From Crambe crambe (lineage: Eukaryota > Porifera > Demospongiae > Poecilosclerida > Crambeidae): a stretch of 64,000 bases of DNA. Where the stretch lies: NCBI GenBank assembly GCA_963924555.1, contig OZ004597.1, forward strand, positions 5,040,404-5,104,403. The letters run 5' to 3'. Positions within the stretch are counted from its first letter, which is position 1, and each line of letters begins with the position of its first letter. The notes under the pieces were generated by a model. The model made no database searches and was not told the DNA's origin. It saw nothing but the letters and a program-made list of their open reading frames with translations. Positions 32,501 to 46,100 of this stretch are shown in pieces. The translations under genes and the position numbers were made by a program.

Positions 32501-33600
32501 CTAGAGTATCATTATTAAATGCAATCTTGATTTTAGTGGGTCGGTAGGGCCCGAGCAACATAAAATCATATTGGTATGGCCTTAGCAACATCAGAGGTTC
32601 ATAATAATAACCCAGTCAAGGCTAAACCTCATATCCAGTTTCCATTTTTGTTTCCATTTACCTTTAAAAGAGCTGGATTTGACAGCTGAAGAAACCACTT
32701 CACCTGGTGTAACTATGAAACAAAACAAAACTTGATTAACTGGTGCCTTGCTACACAAGGTGAATAGAGGTAGTCCAGAGTGCATATCATAACCACTGCA
32801 GTGAGATAGTGGGTATGCTGGTTACAGACATATAATAGCTCCTAGCTAAACTGTAGTAAAAGCTTTCCCTGGATGAATACTGACTGTATAAGGTAATTAT
32901 AAGCAAGCACTTATAAGCAAGCACCATATGTCTAACAATGACTTACTATTATTAATCTGCAACTATATTTGTTTAATGCATATTAATGAACCAAAATTGT
33001 GGGCATAACTTGAGCATAATGGGCATAATTTTGAGCTTTTTGCTCAAAAGCATAATAGGCAAAAAAGAATATCAGGCTCAAGCCTACTGCCAACGTATTG
33101 TGTGGTGCACAACCATGCCTTTCGAATATATTCATCCTGCTCAATAGCTCTTTATGATTAGATCCTATGTTAAAACTGTTCATGTATTCCATGGCCTAAA
33201 AGGTCACTCCTAATCAGAATAGCTAGCCTGCATAGAGAATTTCTACTGTACCTTTTAGTGCATTTTTCTCCTTGAGACTTTTTATCGCTTCTTCTACATT
33301 ATCAACTAATTGCAAATCATGAAGAGCTCTCAAGAAGGATAAATAAGTCGCTTTGTGTCCATACATTCGTTTCCATTCTCTTACGAAAGCCGACCTTTTA
33401 TCTCTTGCTCTTTTGTAATCATTATCGATGTCATCTATGGACCTCTGTGGTATTCCTAACCTGCTTGCTGTCCCTTCCCAATCATCACAATAGTTGGAAA
33501 GAACGACTATTCCAGTTTCCGAACACTCCTGATCTAATACCTCGAGTGGAACCTCACAATGTTCGCAGATCTCTTGCAGTGTCGGAGGTCGAAGAGACAT
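26600..33600 (-). CDS. Multi-death-domain transmembrane protein
   Basis: Eight exons on the minus strand: 33600-33252, 32712-32662, 29688-29656, 29606-29556, 29222-28941, 28247-28155, 27228-26977, 26913-26600. Every junction is in phase 1, which gives one 474-aa frame. Exon 1 encodes a death-fold domain (VVLSNYCDDWEGTASRLGI ... REWKRMYGHKATYLSFLRAL). Exon 5 encodes a second, clearer death domain (LAGQWEKFAQQLGVKPGNI ... WLKRN ... PSWRTLANAVRTI). Exon 7 has a single membrane helix (YIIIFGAVLVLGVIIANW) with KR-rich sequence before it. Exon 8 encodes a third death-like domain (INKKVLRTWMEGKG ... IKWETLVKVLGDIDLNELA). There is no signal peptide. The donor at 28154 is GC rather than GT. Death domains pair with other death domains in apoptosis or immune signalling. 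The weakest point is whether exons 1-2 and 3-8 are one gene, since a 3-kb intron separates them. Confidence 0.7.
28690..28763. repeat. 18-bp tandem repeat
   Basis: About four copies of GATACTAGTGGTTATAGT occur in an intron of the death-domain gene. Confidence 0.9.
30096..30170. repeat. Foldback palindrome in intron
   Basis: The arms TTAAGGTTACAGTATAGAG and its near complement TTATACTGTAAGTTACTAACCTTAA surround a perfect 29-bp core, GTTTGCTCATGAATAATTCATGAGCAAAC read in two halves. It is short and non-coding, and lies within the long intron of the death-domain gene. Confidence 0.7.
30588..30750. repeat. Small MITE ending in GCCCCGTTTACACG-like repeats
   Basis: GCCATGTTTACACG at 30588 and CGTGTAAACGGGGC at the right end form imperfect 14-bp inverted repeats. 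The interior contains GGATTGGAATC and GGATTCCAATCC in opposite orientations. It lies in the death-domain gene intron. Confidence 0.55.
31044..31842. mobile_element. Putative TIR element with Arg-rich coding relic
   Basis: TTGGCGAGCGAAGCGAGCC at 31044 is inverted at the right end (GGCTTCGCTCGCTCGCCAA, ending 31842). On the minus strand, from an ATG at 31658 down to about 31383, the sequence reads as Arg/Glu/Ala-rich short repeats (MEPREPENKQRRAPEHP; RARRRAESAEHRAARLEHM) interrupted by a stop and frame changes. Such R-A-E repeats form the N-terminus of some multicopy Helitron- or helicase-like genes in invertebrates; that link is from memory and tentative. Dense GCGCATGCGC palindromes lie at 31738-31768. 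It is in the intron of the death-domain gene. Confidence 0.35.
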
Positions 33601-33717
33601 GTCCACAAAAAAATTAATCAGGGGGTGTGGTACTAGAGCAGCGTAGGCATGCGCAGTATAGAAGATGTGCATTATTAAGGGGCGCCAGGCCAAGGCTCCT
33701 CCGTCAGGCACCTGGTG
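33601..33717. promoter_or_regulatory. Compact bidirectional promoter
   Basis: The start codons of the death-domain gene (minus strand, 33600) and the coiled-coil gene (plus strand, 33718) are 117 bp apart. The interval contains GGCATGCGCAGT at about 33646-33657, a near-match to half of the NRF1 palindrome TGCGCATGCGCA, which is common in animal CpG-type promoters. There is no TATA box. Co-expression is inferred, not seen. Confidence 0.5.
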
Positions 33718-36397
33718 ATGGCATCAGGAGGGGGTAAAGTCAACGGAAAGACTGATTACCTCTCTCCAATTCCTGCGGTGAAGGACTTTTTCGATTCTCT
33801 GTCAAGCTTGAAGGCACTGTCAAGACCTGGGGCTCAGGAGAATGGCAGGTAAAGTACGACGCAGTTACTAGAGCTATGAATATACTAGCTAGCTGGTACA
33901 CCACATACATTAACGTATTCATTAAAAAAATATTGCCACAGATCTGTACCTATGGATCTGGTTAGCTGCATGCTTAACAAGCTGGCTATATTGAAACATA
34001 AATAGACTTAATACATAATCCCATTAACTGCCTCCCATAGCTTACTGGTAGCCAATAGTACTTTCATATTCCCTTATTCAGTGTGATTGAGACGTATGAG
34101 CGAGTGTATGGTTATGGGGAGCGTGTGGTCAAGTGTCTGGACCACCAGATGCGCCAGCAGAATCGAGCCAGTGAAACAGCACAAGAAATGATTGGAGCAT
34201 TTCAACTGGGAATCAGACGCCTCGTCCAACTCAAGGGTGAAGTTGAGGATCTCAAGAAGGTCATCAAAGAGTTACATTTGGCAGATCAAGGCTTGGATTC
34301 CAGAAGCATGTATGTATGTAGCTATTTATGTATGTATGTAGCTATGTAGCTTCTTTAAATCTTTCCACATGGATGATCACAATACTTCAGGGTCACCATC
34401 ATAAAATAATCAATTTTATCATCAAAAGTAATTTTCACTCCCTTGCCCACTCCTCTCCACTATCATAAGGGTTTATGTCCTTGGTGCCATAGAGCGAGGA
34501 ACTAACTCCTGAACTCTACTTCTTGTTTTAATTACATTATGTTCCCTTACCTTCTCTCTGTGTTCCCCTTTGCAGTGGTCCCTTCCCCTCTTCTGCGACC
34601 TCTACAATGTCATCCGCGACCTCTACAATGTCATCCACAACTTCCTCCCTGCAGGGGAAGCATGGGGGCATTCTCCCTGGCTCCAACCCAATCCCTCGTG
34701 CCAGCTCTTACGAGGACTTTATGCGACACAGGGACCTGATGCTTAACAGTAGCAAGAAGGCGGAGTCTTCTACTGGTGGTTCCTCCATCCGCAAGGCCAA
34801 GTCAGAGTCTGATGTTGCAGTTCTAGGGCTCCAGAAGAAAGTGGAAGTAAGTTGTGGATGATTGGGGACTGTGTGTGTGTGATGTGGTGAGGGCGTTGTT
34901 CATGTATGCAGTCCATTAAGTGCACTATACAGTAGCTCTTTCCCTAACAGTGCTTGATAATTATTGTCCGTACATGCTGTCTGATAACATAGTTCTAATC
35001 CCATAGGTGGCCTCCCATAGGCCACTGATCCGTGGGACCTCAGAGTTACGAACCCCTTGTGATTAATTTTGGTTCATAACTGTGTATTTCTGAGGCTAAT
35101 GGTATTTGAATGAAAAAACAACAACACACAAACAAAACAAAGCAAAAAACAAGTAAATTGTGGGTGTGGCTGTGTGCAATGAAATCACTGTTTGGCAGTT
35201 CGTAACTCTGAGGTTCTACTGTAGTAAGAATCTTACCAGGCCAAGGCAAAAATTGACCAGATGAAGTGGGGAAATTGGCCTGTGTGGCTGTAATTTCGAG
35301 CACTGTGGCCTAGAAACACATGCCTTGTGTTGTGTGATGGATATGAGTTAATTGAAGATGCTGCTATGCTGCTGCAAACATGCCTTGTGTTGTCCCTGTT
35401 ATGAGTGATTTTGTGCACCTTTTTCTTCTCCTTGTAGTCACTGAATATAGACAACAACCGCTTGAAAATAAGTGAGAAGACGCTCATAAAGAAGAACATC
35501 AAGCTCGTTAGGAATGTCAAGGTATATTAAAAAACTGGGCAGAGCTTCCAATCATATTAAAATTATGAAGTCCTGCTTTTCAGAAGCCTTGAGTGTGTCT
35601 TTGTGTGTGGGATGTGTGTATGGGGGGAATGGGTTTCCTACACAAAGGATGTTGGGCTCCTATTACAACCACACTATCACTATAATAAAATTATGTGATT
35701 TAGAATCATGTTTCATGTTAGCTATATGCACACAGAAGAAGTGCATGCATGCATTGAAGTAATAGCTTGGAGATTCTTTGCACTACTTTATAGTGTACTC
35801 TGAACTTATAACAGAAAATTTGTTATTAAAAATATAATTATGTGACCAGTATGTTTAACACCTCTTGGTAGTGTGCATTGCAGCTTGAAGGGACTTTCAA
35901 GCTTGGCCATTGTACAGTAGTTGAGTTATCATCTGCGTATTCCTTTGATAGGCTCTTGAGAAGGAGAGGGATGTGGCAGAGGACAGGCTGAAGATAGAGC
36001 AGACTCAGCGAGATTCCATAGAGAAGCTACGTCAGAGAAACAAGGAGCTAGAGCAACAGCTTCGAGAGCTCTGTGACTCTCAGGTGTGTACCAACTAGTT
36101 AAGATTTGTTAGGAAAGGGTCACCTACATACATGCAACTTTCAACAGGAACCTCTGAATAATGAGGACTCAGCATTTGTCCTCTTTCGGAGGTTATTTTG
36201 TATAGACTACAAAAGTTGTCCTTTGTTGAGTGTACATTGTTTTGGTGCAGGTGATTCGTGAGAGAGAGGCAGCAAAGGCTCAAGAAACTTCTGCCAACCC
36301 TCAGGACCAGGAAGGTGAGGGTGATACCACTGCCTCCTCTAACTCTCAAGAGAACACAGAGGAGAACCAGGAAGGCCCAAGCAGTGCCACTGCATAG
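33718..36397 (+). CDS. Coiled-coil protein of unknown function
   Basis: Six exons: 33718-33848, 34082-34309, 34576-34846, 35438-35521, 35952-36083, 36251-36397, all GT-AG with consistent phases, about 330 aa. The protein starts MASGGGKVNGKTDYLSPIPA and has a first helical region with heptads at about residues 45-120 (ERVVKCLDHQMRQQNRA ... LKGEVEDLKKVIKEL). A Ser/Thr-rich linker (SSATSTMSSATSTMSS) and a KAKSESD segment follow, then a long coiled coil in exons 4-6 (KALEKERDVAEDRLKIEQ ... NKELEQQLREL), ending in an acidic Glu/Gln/Ser-rich tail. There is no catalytic domain, signal peptide or membrane segment. It shares a 117-bp promoter with the death-domain gene. I do not recognise a family; a scaffold or cytoskeletal adaptor is possible but unproven. 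Confidence 0.75.
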
Positions 36398-36623
36398 TCA
36401 GTCATCTTTATAATACATGCAGACTACATTAATCAAAGAATTTCCCACACTTATACTTTTCTCCAATCAATTCACATATTATTTTTGTATACTCATTCAT
36501 TAGTGGACCATTTTGAATTTCCTATAGTTCTCATTTTTTTACTCTTAGCTATACCATTAGAATCATTCCAATCCCTACAGTAGTATTCAAATGATGTCAT
36601 ATAATAACAATTGTCTATTATTG

Positions 36624-39600
36624 CTATGATTTCTGTGTTAGTTTATGGAGGGAATCAACAAATGTCTTGAGGTGTTCAGGATCCATGTCTGGGTAGATGC
36701 CATGACCTAGGTTGGCTATCCACCGTTCCCGACCAAACTTCTGGATCATGTCTTCTACTAATTGCTCCAGTTCCTCCGGGGGTGCATAGAGGGCGCACGG
36801 ATCCAAGTTCCCCTGCAGGGTCACTGTGGGACCAACTGCCACTCTATTAGTACAGTATACAAGGAAAGAGAGTAACTGTATGATGTCCTCAGAAGAAATG
36901 ATCGTGCCATACATAACATGATGATATATGTAATCAGTAAAGGACACTCCGAAAAGAGAACAAACTTCTCGAGAAAGGACAGTCTTTGCATAGTTATACA
37001 AAATCACCGTACTGGACTTCCTGCAGGAAGTCAACTTAAACAAAGTGCTCAACTGGACATGGGGCCAAAAGAGGACAACCTCTCTACAAAGGACAAAAGG
37101 CTGGGTCCCAAGTGTGTCCATATTTGGAGGGTTTGTTTGTATCATTAACACACAAGGCTAAGTATCAACAGATCACAAAGGTACACACCATAATGGCCAG
37201 AAAATTTGGCAGAGAATTTAATTTGGTGGCTTGGCTAAAGCAGTTCAAAATAAATTACTTGTTTAACGGATTCCTTGCCCTATTTTGAATTTAAACTTGT
37301 ATATCCTCAGTATACTGCTGTTTATCTTTGTATACTAGATCCCAGTATACTGCTGTTTGTATACTAGAACACATGACCATATAAACATGATGCATAGTAT
37401 ACTGAGGTAGTTTATTTTGTCCTGCCTGCCTATAAGAAAGGAGAAAAAATCTGTTAACAAGTGATTTTGTTTGGAACTGCCTAAGCAACATAATTCAAAT
37501 AGTTGGTAAGGTTCATTAAAGTCACAATTTCGTGAATTTAAGCAAGCGCTTCGAATGCAAAAGAAAGGGAAGCTTCCACTTCAACTATTCCTTTCTTGTT
37601 GATCATGCAGTCTGAGTTTCATATTCAGGGCAAATTTTAATTCTTGATATTTCCAGCCATGCTCCTACTGCTACTCAAAATATGCAGTGCTGTACCTTGC
37701 TTCCTTAGGGTCAATGGTCCAGTCAATGCCCACCACTTCATATCCAATCTTGCCCAACTCTGACAGGGCATAGTGTGCACCCTTTGCAAACACCACCTGG
37801 AAGAGACAGTCAAACTTTCTAAAATAATTCTGAGACTATTAGGGAAATGCAAGCATTTGTGGGGCGCATGCTCAGTTACCACATAAAGAAACTCCAATGC
37901 CAGAAAGGATCCCAATTGAACTATAGTGAAAATGTGGGTCACAAGTGCGTACAGCAAATGTAACCCTCGCATTTCAAATGTAACCCTCATATCTCAAATG
38001 TAACCCTCACATTTCAAATGTAACCCTCATATCTCAAATGTAACCCTCACATTTCAAATGTAACCCTCATATCTCAAATGTAACCCTCACATTTCTACAG
38101 TTTAACTAGTGTGTACAGCAAGTGTAACCCTCACATTTCTACAGTTTAGCTAGTGTGTACAGCAAGTGTAACCCTCACATTTCTACAGTTTAGCTAGTGT
38201 GTACAGCAAATGTAACCCTCACATTTCTACAGTTTAGCTAGTGTGTACAGCAAGTGTAACCCTCATATTTCTACAGTTTAGCTAAGTGTGTACAGCAAGT
38301 GTAACCCTCACATTTCTACAGTTTAACTAGTGTGTACAGCAAGTGTAACCCTCACATTTCTAGTTTAGCTAGTGTGTACAGCAAGTGTAACCCTCACATT
38401 TCTACAGTTTAACTAGTGTGTACAGCAAGTGTAACCCTCACATTTCTACAGTTTAGCTAGTGTGTACAGCAAGTGTAACCCTCACATTTCTACAGTTTAA
38501 CTAGTGTGTACAGCAAGTGTAACCTTCTCATTTCAATAGCTAAACTGTGTGTTACATTTGCCCTACCATGGGAACAGGAGTCAGCTTTTTCTCTCTTATT
38601 CTCTCCTTTAGCTTGGTGGCGATTTGCTCCAAATAAGGAAGAGAGAACTCGGTGAAGAGAGCATGTCCGAGGAGTCCAGCATGGGACTCAAAGACCTGTA
38701 ACATCTGAGCACCAGCACGGACCTGTCCTTCCAAGTAGTCGACACTTACGTCAGTGATCGCCTGCAGGAGATGGTGGCTGGCCTCCTTGTGACGGTACAG
38801 CCAGGCCTTCGCACGACTGAGAGTGGGACTCCCTCCACCTTCTATCATGTAGGACATCAACGTCCACTGCATCCAACAGACCTCTACTGAATTTGTGTGC
38901 TTTTAAGGATGCGGGTTCTGATTGTACACTGCTTCCGCAGTTTGGGGGGGGGGGGGGGGGGGATATTCTCTAAGCTCCTGAGTTATTAGCTGGGAGGGAA
39001 CCCCTGAGCTATTGAACCCCTGAGTGGGAGGGAACCTCTGGGCTATTGAACCCCTGAGTGGGAGGGAACCCCTGAGCTATTAATTTTTGGATATGACAAG
39101 ACTTACTGGAGCACCTGTGAAACCAATGAGAGGGACTTTCCCTTTCAGTCGTTGACGAGTGAGTGTGATGGCAGCAAACACGTATCCAAGTTCCTCCTCC
39201 ACATCCACAGACACCGCCAGTTTCTTCAGGTCATCAGGAGACTCGAGCCTCTCTGGAAAATGGGGACCCTGTCATATGTAATTAAAACAGAGTTACTACA
39301 TAGTACATAGTTTCTATGTATCTATACATCACATGACCCACCTTGCCTGGAACCATTTCTACAGTCATGCCCATAGCCTGAGGCACCACCAGAATATCAC
39401 TGAAGATAATTGCAGCATCCAGGTTAAACCTATGGATAGGCTGGGGGAAAAGTACAACTCAAATGTCCTGATTTCTCCACCTTCCTCCCTTCTGCCCTTC
39501 CTTCTCCCCCCCAATGCTCCACTGCCGGAGTCTGCCCCTCCCTCTCCCCCTAATGCTCCACTCCCTCCCTCTTCCCCTAATGCTCCGATCTTAATTCCTT

Positions 39601-39980
39601 TTTTATGCACTGCCCATCCTCCTCCTTCGTTTCAATCTTTACAGACAGAAGACAAGTACACACCTGCAAGGTCACTTCACAGGCAAGTTCAGGCGTCCGG
39701 CAAATGGTGAAGAAGTCGTGCTTCTCACGAGTCTGTCTGAACTCTACATACATGAAATATATCACAGTGGCAACAACTTATGACCAGTCTGAGGAACACT
39801 CCTTGCTTGTGACTTTAGCTAACTGTTAATGTGCTGCACATCAAATCATGAGCTGTGCTTGCTTGGCTGACCTGGTAGGTATCTGCCCGCCTGTCTCATA
39901 ACCCATACGGGTACTCTCTCCACTGAATCCCCTCGAGCTGCTCGCAGCACAAGGTCATTCTCCATTTCAGGGAAAGACAT
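36624..39980 (-). CDS. UROD: Uroporphyrinogen decarboxylase
   Basis: Seven exons on the minus strand: 39980-39872, 39743-39664, 39440-39342, 39268-39107, 38866-38567, 37796-37696, 36843-36624, all GT-AG and in phase; about 356 aa (animal UROD is usually near 367). It removes the four acetate carboxyls of uroporphyrinogen III to give coproporphyrinogen III in cytosolic heme synthesis. Family signatures are clear: [14 protein letters not shown] (first PROSITE-type motif with the substrate-binding Arg), [17 protein letters not shown] (catalytic Asp), [46 protein letters not shown] and [16 protein letters not shown]. No truncation was seen. The intron between exons 5 and 6 holds a 0.6-kb minisatellite, and the one between exons 4 and 5 a G19 tract. 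Confidence 0.96.
37965..38540. repeat. Two-part minisatellite in UROD intron
   Basis: The first part is about six copies of a ~20-bp unit (TCAAATGTAACCCTCACATT). The second is about ten copies of a ~44-bp unit that adds TCTACAGTTTAGCTAGTGTG and TACAGCAAG to the same TGTAACCCTCACATT core. The longer unit evidently arose by fusion of the short unit with unique sequence. Confidence 0.9.
38944..39085. repeat. G19 tract and ~37-bp tandem repeat in UROD intron
   Basis: A run of 19 G (38944-38962) is followed by about three copies of a unit containing GGGAGGGAACCCCTGAGCTA and TTGAACCCCTGAGTG. The tract is G-quadruplex-prone on the plus strand, which is the non-coding strand of UROD. Confidence 0.85.
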
Positions 39981-40129
39981 TTTTTTCTCAATGACCCTTA
40001 CAACATAGATTTACTACAGTATTATACAATGCACACGTGGAGGGTGGGCGTGGAAGGGAATTTCCCTGTTTGCATAGGCAAAGCAACAAAAACAATAACA
40101 AATACGATAAAAGTTGGAGCAGCTGTCTG
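39981..40129 (-). promoter_or_regulatory. 149-bp UROD upstream / CRYZL1 downstream spacer
   Basis: The CRYZL1-type gene stops at 40130 and UROD starts at 39980 on the same strand. The only space for the CRYZL1 3' end and the UROD promoter is 149 bp. No clear TATA box. Read-through from the upstream gene is possible. Confidence 0.35.
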
Positions 40130-42644
<2,515 letters not shown>

Positions 42645-43135
42645 TTTTAGTGCCTGGTAGAGTAAATAAGGGCTGCAGTTGTTGGTTTTTTTGAAAATTA
42701 CTTTCGCACAATTAGCAACAGCCCCACCCTCATGATCTCGCTGTGGGTGGGCGGTCCCGCCCGATCATGTTGCCGCGCCACAGTGCAATACACACCTAGT
42801 TTTCTTCAGTTGTAGTCTGTTGTACATGTACCTAGCTCCAGTCTCCAGGGTACACAGATCACAATATTTTCCATTGAATCACCAGATTTCTACACAAGTA
42901 ATATGTTGGAAGTAAGTAATGATAAGCTAAACCTTCACGATTGCTGCAGTACTAATTTAGCTAAATGTAATATGTGGATATGTGGATACATATTTTCTGG
43001 CTACTCTTGCTAAACTTACCGATACGGTAGATACTTGCACTGGTTTAGCTTGCTGGTACCTACATCAGGATAGCTATTGAAGTCTAACTATCATTTCTCC
43101 CTCCATGATGCAGCAAACTTAGGGATCGCATCCTC
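42645..43135. promoter_or_regulatory. Divergent promoter region, CRYZL1 / giant cadherin
   Basis: These 491 bp separate two start codons pointing away from each other. A GC-box-like inverted repeat, GGGCGGTCCCGCCC, lies at 42749-42762, next to GCCGCGCC, in otherwise AT-rich DNA. This is a plausible core promoter for one or both genes. There may be an untranslated exon of the cadherin gene here, since ACTTAGG just before its ATG could also be read as a splice acceptor. Confidence 0.4.
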
Positions 43136-46100
43136 ATGACTCCATCCATGTTCAAGTCCCTCACCTCTCGTATGCTGCTCCTTCTCACCTCCTTATCAGT
43201 GTTGGTCTGCCTCTCCTCTGCTCAACAGCCTGGGGCTACAGCTGGGCTATTTCCCCCAATCACCTTCAGCACAAACTTTGCTTCCAGAACTCCAGTCACA
43301 GCCACTTCAACATGCAGCCAATTCCTCTCCTGCAGTGGGGGTAGTTGTCCTGTTGCAAGTTGCAATGATACCTGTCCCTTTGGTCAAGAACTGCCTGTGT
43401 TCTTCAATCTGCTAGAGGGTGGAGTCTTATCAGCTGGAGTACAAAGAGTAAGTACACTATTGGGTGGAAGCTTCTACCCCAAAATTTTCAGTCTAGTTTC
43501 TTGCTGAACAATAATTACTAACCACAGCTAGCTACGTAGCTGTTAAAATTCAATAAAACCAGACTTCGTAGCAGGATGTGAAGATACCCTGTGTATATGT
43601 ATTGAGGGCCCAGATACTCCTTCTACCAAAATACTAGAAGCAATAGTGGACGATTATAGTCAATGACTCATAATCATTAAAAAAAATTTTTCCATAAAGT
43701 ATCAGCTTCATGCTCCACATGGAAAGGGACACACATTCAATTAATTCTATAGGTTTCCAAAAGTATGTCATTTTTGCTTTGCACTCTGTGCAGAAGGGGG
43801 CACATGCACCCACCCCCTCGCGCTGCGGCCAAATAGCACCTAACAGAATAATTACATGCACCCCCCTTCCACTGATTTTGACACACTCGTGTACCCCAAC
43901 TTAAAAATTCTAGATAGAACCTGAAGTAATATATGTAGCTGTGTAGCCTGGAAGAGAGGAGAGGGGGGGGGGGGGGGGGGGGGGGGTGGGAAGTTGAGCC
44001 ATTCTAGTTGCGGGAGCCAGATAGTATACTGTACTCTCTCCCACCACCCCCTTCCCTTTTATGCCAAAAGTGTAATTGTGGCTAGCTATGATTATTCTTA
44101 GCAGTTGCGAGTCACTTTATTTGAAGTCTCTTAATACTAGAAATATTATTTTTGCAGACTGAAGAAAGAGGTGTTTCACTGAGTGGAGAGTCTCCCTTCA
44201 TTTACAGTTTTAATGGTGGAAGTCAATCTTTTATCACTATAACTGATGAGTTGTCATTCTTACCATCAATGGGTTTCACAATCACTGGATGGTTGCAGCA
44301 AGACCGAGGAAATGAGGGGTGAGTCCAACATTAGCTATGAACTTTCAACAGTTAGAAGTGGCTGGCAGAAAGTGTCATCCACACTAACATCTATAGCTGG
44401 ACAGTATTATTATACTTGTGCTCTGGAGCTTCTGGAGCAGATATAATAGACCAGTGAATACAAAAGAGTTTGGTAAACCAAAGGAAGATGATTTGGGTTA
44501 GGGAGGGCAACAATTTCATATCACCAGTCTTACAGTAAGATTATTTACACTTGGTCTTCATTAATAAAAAGGGCGGCTTGCTCCCCTGGTTCCTAAGCCT
44601 ATGTAATACTCTTTTCTTGAGCTGCATGGAGTAAACCTGTTTCAAATTTTACACACCATAATAATATTTATTTTGTAATTTTATATGGAGTGTTTATAGC
44701 CACTTTTACATCTACTCCACCTTTGGTCACCTGTTGTTAATGATTCATGAATATATTTTAAGATTATGAATAATCCATGAATATCGATAAAGTATGAAAT
44801 AATCCAGTCAAAACAACTAAAAATAGGCTAAGCCCTGGCCCTACATAATAAGTATTGACTAACCATCTTGCAGATATGTGTTTGCCAAAACCACGCTGAC
44901 TGGCCTCACCACTTTCTATGGTTTGTACCTCAACTCGTCTGAACAGCGAGCTTACTTTGAATACCACCCAGAAGGCCTTGACCAGGGGTCCAGAACTCTG
45001 ATCATCGAAGGTGTCAATGTCTCTGATGGGAACTTCCATCACTTTGCTGTGTCTGTTTATGGACTTGACTTTGCTCTCTTTTTGGACGGGCGCTTGCATA
45101 GATCACGAGTCAACCTGATTGGTGCTTTGGAGGATGGACCAGGTATCCTGTATATTGGACGCAAGTTGAACAACCCAACTCGGTATTCAGGTATGTTGGC
45201 ATCTAATGAATAGGAGGTTGGTTAAGACGTATCATGGTGGAACTTCTCATTGTGGACTCACTGAAATGCAAACATCTTGATAGAAATTCCTTTGAAAAAT
45301 GAGTTAATGAGATCACTTTCTTCATATCCTTAGAGTCGACATTTAAAGGACCACTGTAGTTATCTTTTGTGCAATTATAAAGTCATTTTAAAATGTTTTC
45401 TTCCTGTAGGTCTAATGCACTCCCTTTTCTATTTCAACTCGACACTCTCAGATAACGATATTTCACAGCTTGCTCTGACTCTTCCCGCGGTACACACACA
45501 ACCAGACTGCCGCTGTCCTCCCTCTCACCCCGTTGCCCGTGAGACAACATGCGAGAATCCATCTAGCACCTCTCAGGTCTCTCGGGTGAACACAAACACT
45601 CACCACCCTTCCCTAATCAACGACGACAACATCATGACGTGGTGGCAGAGTGAACGAAGAGTAGCCCCTGTTAATATCACCATTGGTCTAAATGGACTCA
45701 GAGCAGCTCTAACAGTTGGCATTAGATTCCGTTCCTTCCTGCCACAATCCATGGTCTTATATTACTCCAGTGATAATGGTGAAACATTCACACCAAGGCA
45801 GTATTACTCCTCTGATTGCTCTAGATATGGGCTCCCAAACAACGGCCTCTTGAGAACAGCCACTGATGTGAACTGCATCACCTCAGAATCCAGACCCATT
45901 GCCAACCAAGTGATCAACTTTCGTGTGCTGGAAGTTGGAAATCGTCCCGAAACTGATGATTATTTTCGCAGTTCTGACTTGCAATCTTTTGCCCTATCGA
46001 CTCACATCAGACTAGAGCTCCTCAACTGGAACACTCAAACTGTCAATGACCAGTACTTTGCAATAGATGAAGTGATGGTGGGAGGACAGGAGTGCTTGTG

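Noticed and set aside
37965-38540. CRISPR-like regular repeats
   Set aside because: The units are contiguous tandem copies without unique spacers; it is an intronic minisatellite in a eukaryotic gene.
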